Shown here piece after piece: positions 62,201-64,000 of a DNA stretch of 64,000 bases. The notes beneath the pieces are model-generated. The model made no database searches, was not told where the DNA came from, and worked only from the letters and a program-made list of their open reading frames with translations. Position numbers and translations under genes: made by a program. Source of the DNA: Apteryx mantelli (Eukaryota > Chordata > Aves > Apterygiformes > Apterygidae); contig NC_089983.1 of assembly GCF_036417845.1 (NCBI RefSeq), positions 19,497,207 through 19,561,206 of the forward strand, in the 5' to 3' direction. The number at the start of each line of letters is the position of its first letter. The stretch's first letter is position 1.

Positions 62201-64000
62201 AGAGGCACTGCAACGCTGCCTCTAGGCTTTCTCTTTCTCCCAAGCCCAACCCTAACCCTAACCCTAACCCTAGCAGGAAATTGCGGCGAGCTCTGTGCCT
62301 GAGAAGCCCATTTGTGTGCCAGACGAGAAAGTCCTGCCAGGACAGGTGTCTTGGCAGCACACACCTTGCTTTGGCAGCCCCTTTGCAGAGGCACTGCAAC
62401 GCTGCCTCTAGGCTTTCTCTTTCTCCCAATCCCAACCCTAACCCTAACCCTAACCCTAGCAGGAAATTGCGGCGAGCTCTGGGCCTGAGAAGCCCATTTG
62501 TGTGCCAGACGAGAAAGTCCTGCCAGGACAGGTGTCTTGGCAGCACACACCTTGCTTTGGCAGCCCCTTTGCAGAGGCACTGCAACGCTGCCTCTAGGCT
62601 TTCTCTTTCTCCCAAGCCCAACCCTAACCCTAACCCTAACCCTAGCAGGAAATTGCGGCGAGCTCTGTGCCTGAGAAGCCCATTTGTGTGCCAGACGAGA
62701 AAGTCCTCCCAGGACAGGTGTCTTGGCAGCACACACCTTCCTTTGGCAGCCCCTTTGCAGAGGCACTGCAACGCTGCCTCTAGGCTTTCTCTTTCTCCCA
62801 AGCCCAACCCTAACCCTAACCCTAGCAGGAAATTGCGGCGAGCTCTGTGCCTGAGAAGCCCATTTGTGTGCCAGACGAGAAAGTCCTCCCAGGACAGGTG
62901 TCTTGGCAGCACACACCTTCCTTTGGCAGCCCCTTTGCAGAGGCACTGCAACGCTGCCTCTAGGCTTTCTCTTTCTCCCAAGCCCAACCCTAACCCTAAC
63001 CCTAACCCTAGCAGGAAATTGCGGCGAGCTCTGTGCCTGAGAAGCCCATTTGTGTGCCAGACGAGAAAGTCCTCTTAGGACAGGTGTCTTGGCAGCACAC
63101 ACCTTGCTTTGGCAGCCCCTTTGCAGAGGCACTGCAACGCTGCCTCCAGGCTTTCTCTTTCTCCCAAGCCCAACCCTAACCCTAACCCTAACCCTAGCAG
63201 GAAATTGCGGCGAGCTCTGTGCCTGAGAAGCCCATTTGTGTGCCAGACGAGAAAGTCCTGCCAGGACAGCTGTCTTGGCAGCACACACCTTCCTTTGGCA
63301 GCCCCTTTGCAGAGGCACTGCAACGCTGCCTCTAGGCTTTCTCTTTCTCCCAAGCCCAACCCTAACCCTAACCCTAACCCTAGCAAGAAACTGCGGCGAG
63401 CTCTGTGCCTGAGAAGCCCATTTGTGTGCCAGACGAGACAGTCCTCTTAGGACAGGTGTCTTGGCAGCACACACCTTCCTTTGGCAGCCCCTTTGCAGAG
63501 GCACTGCAACGCTGCCTCTAGGCTTTCTCTTTCTCCCAAGCCCAACCCTAACCCTAACCCTAACCCTAGCAGGAAATTGCGGCGAGCTCTGTGCCTGAGA
63601 AGCCCATTTGTGTGCCAGACGAGAAAGTCCTGCCAGGACAGGTGTCTTGGCAGCACACACCTTGCTTTGGCAGCCCCTTTGCAGAGGCACTGCAACGCTG
63701 CCTCTAGGCTTTCTCTTTCTCCCAAGCCCAACCCTAACCCTAACCCTAACCCTAGCAGGAAATTGCGGCGAGCTCTGTGCCTGAGAAGCCCATTTGTGTG
63801 CCAGACGAGAAAGTCCTGCCAGGACAGGTGTCTTGGCAGCACACACCTTGCTTTGGCAGCCCCTTTGCAGAGGCACTGCAACGCTGCCTCCAGGCTTTCT
63901 CTTTCTCCCAAGCCCAACCCTAACCCTAACCCTAACCCTAGCAGGAAATTGCGGCGAGCTCTGTGCCTGAGAAGCCCATTTGTGTGCCAGACGAGAAAGT
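56235..64000. repeat. Higher-order family D: units of 8, 11, 9 and 11 monomers, then a partial unit
   Basis: Copies carrying both GAGACAG and CTCTTAGG end each unit at about 56232, 57708, 59742, 61404 and 63444, giving unit lengths of 1476, 2034, 1662 and 2040 bp. Units share sub-blocks: GCGGCAAGC copies occur at 58216, 60436 and 61912, and pairs or triplets of 180-bp copies sit near the unit ends. Confidence 0.78.

Larger units (their letters stand above)
24711..64000. repeat. 186-bp satellite array with embedded telomeric hexamers (about 211 copies, continues past the window)
   Basis: From about 24711 to the last base the window is a head-to-tail array of one 186-bp monomer without interruption or inversion. 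Each monomer has about 162 bp of unique sequence plus usually four telomeric hexamers (three CCCTAA and one CCCTAG). About 18 copies are 180 bp because one hexamer is missing (for example near 27380, 32945, 41296, 57080, 62820), and the first copy has six hexamers. Neighbouring copies differ by a few substitutions drawn from about a dozen recurring variable sites. GAGCTC (SacI) occurs once per monomer in almost every copy. The copy number is length divided by period and is a lower bound. I do not recognise the family. Confidence 0.97.

Noticed and set aside
24658-63450. Many plus-strand frames encoding Asn-Pro repeats and matching minus-strand Leu-Gly repeats
   Set aside because: These dipeptide runs are the telomeric hexamer translated in different frames, and they end wherever the CTCTTAGG variant introduces a stop.
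24688-63876. A giant minus-strand protein of about 13,000 residues with 62-residue repeats
   Set aside because: It is the conceptual translation of the satellite. Period and indels are multiples of three, it has no upstream gene structure or promoter, and the composition follows the DNA repeat. Kept only as a test case in the findings.
24711-64000. CRISPR-like array
   Set aside because: Regular spacing, but no short repeat with unique spacers: the whole 186-bp unit repeats, and the context is vertebrate.
24711-64000. True chromosome end
   Set aside because: The telomeric hexamers are only about 13 percent of each unit and run in the opposite orientation to a right-hand telomere, and the array has not ended at 64000.

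Overview
The window looks like genomic DNA of an amniote, most likely a bird. The grounds are recognisable vertebrate genes with compact introns, a CpG-island promoter, the gene order ASNSD1 then ANKAR on one strand (the arrangement known in vertebrates), and no sign of mammalian SINE or LINE families. The species cannot be named from the sequence.

Layout. Positions 380-5467 (minus strand) hold five well-spliced exons from the 5' part of a gene I assign to ANKAR (ankyrin and armadillo repeat containing). Its reading frame is interrupted by two nonsense codons and one frameshift, so it is probably a decayed copy. Positions 7118-15758 (minus strand) hold one transcription unit with two proteins. 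ASDURF, a 90-residue prefoldin-like protein, is encoded by four exons in the 5' leader. ASNSD1 (641 residues by my splice model) starts 22 nt after the ASDURF stop codon. A CpG island at about 15400-16060 is its promoter. Positions 16061-24710 are intergenic and AT-rich, with one GC-rich patch at about 17045-17640 that may be an old LTR.

From 24711 to the end of the window (at least 39.3 kb, about 211 copies) there is one uninterrupted head-to-tail satellite array. Its monomer is 186 bp. Each copy carries a block of usually four telomeric hexamers (CCCTAA on the plus strand), a 24-bp quasi-palindrome, a second short hairpin, one SacI site and four CpG sites. Copies differ at about a dozen recurring positions, and the variants define higher-order repeats: a 1110-bp duplication at 28.6-30.8 kb, a 5.6-6.9 kb duplication at 31.5-42.1 kb, a 3.7-3.9 kb duplication at 46.4-54.0 kb, and a family of 8-11-monomer units from 56.2 kb onward. 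Length changes are multiples of six (gain or loss of telomeric hexamers), so an artefactual minus-strand frame stays open through the whole array.

The array is the most notable object here: a telomere-motif satellite about 9 kb upstream of a housekeeping promoter, with the G-rich strand pointing toward the genes. CpG-decay variants suggest that it is methylated in the germ line. I do not recognise this 186-bp family by name.
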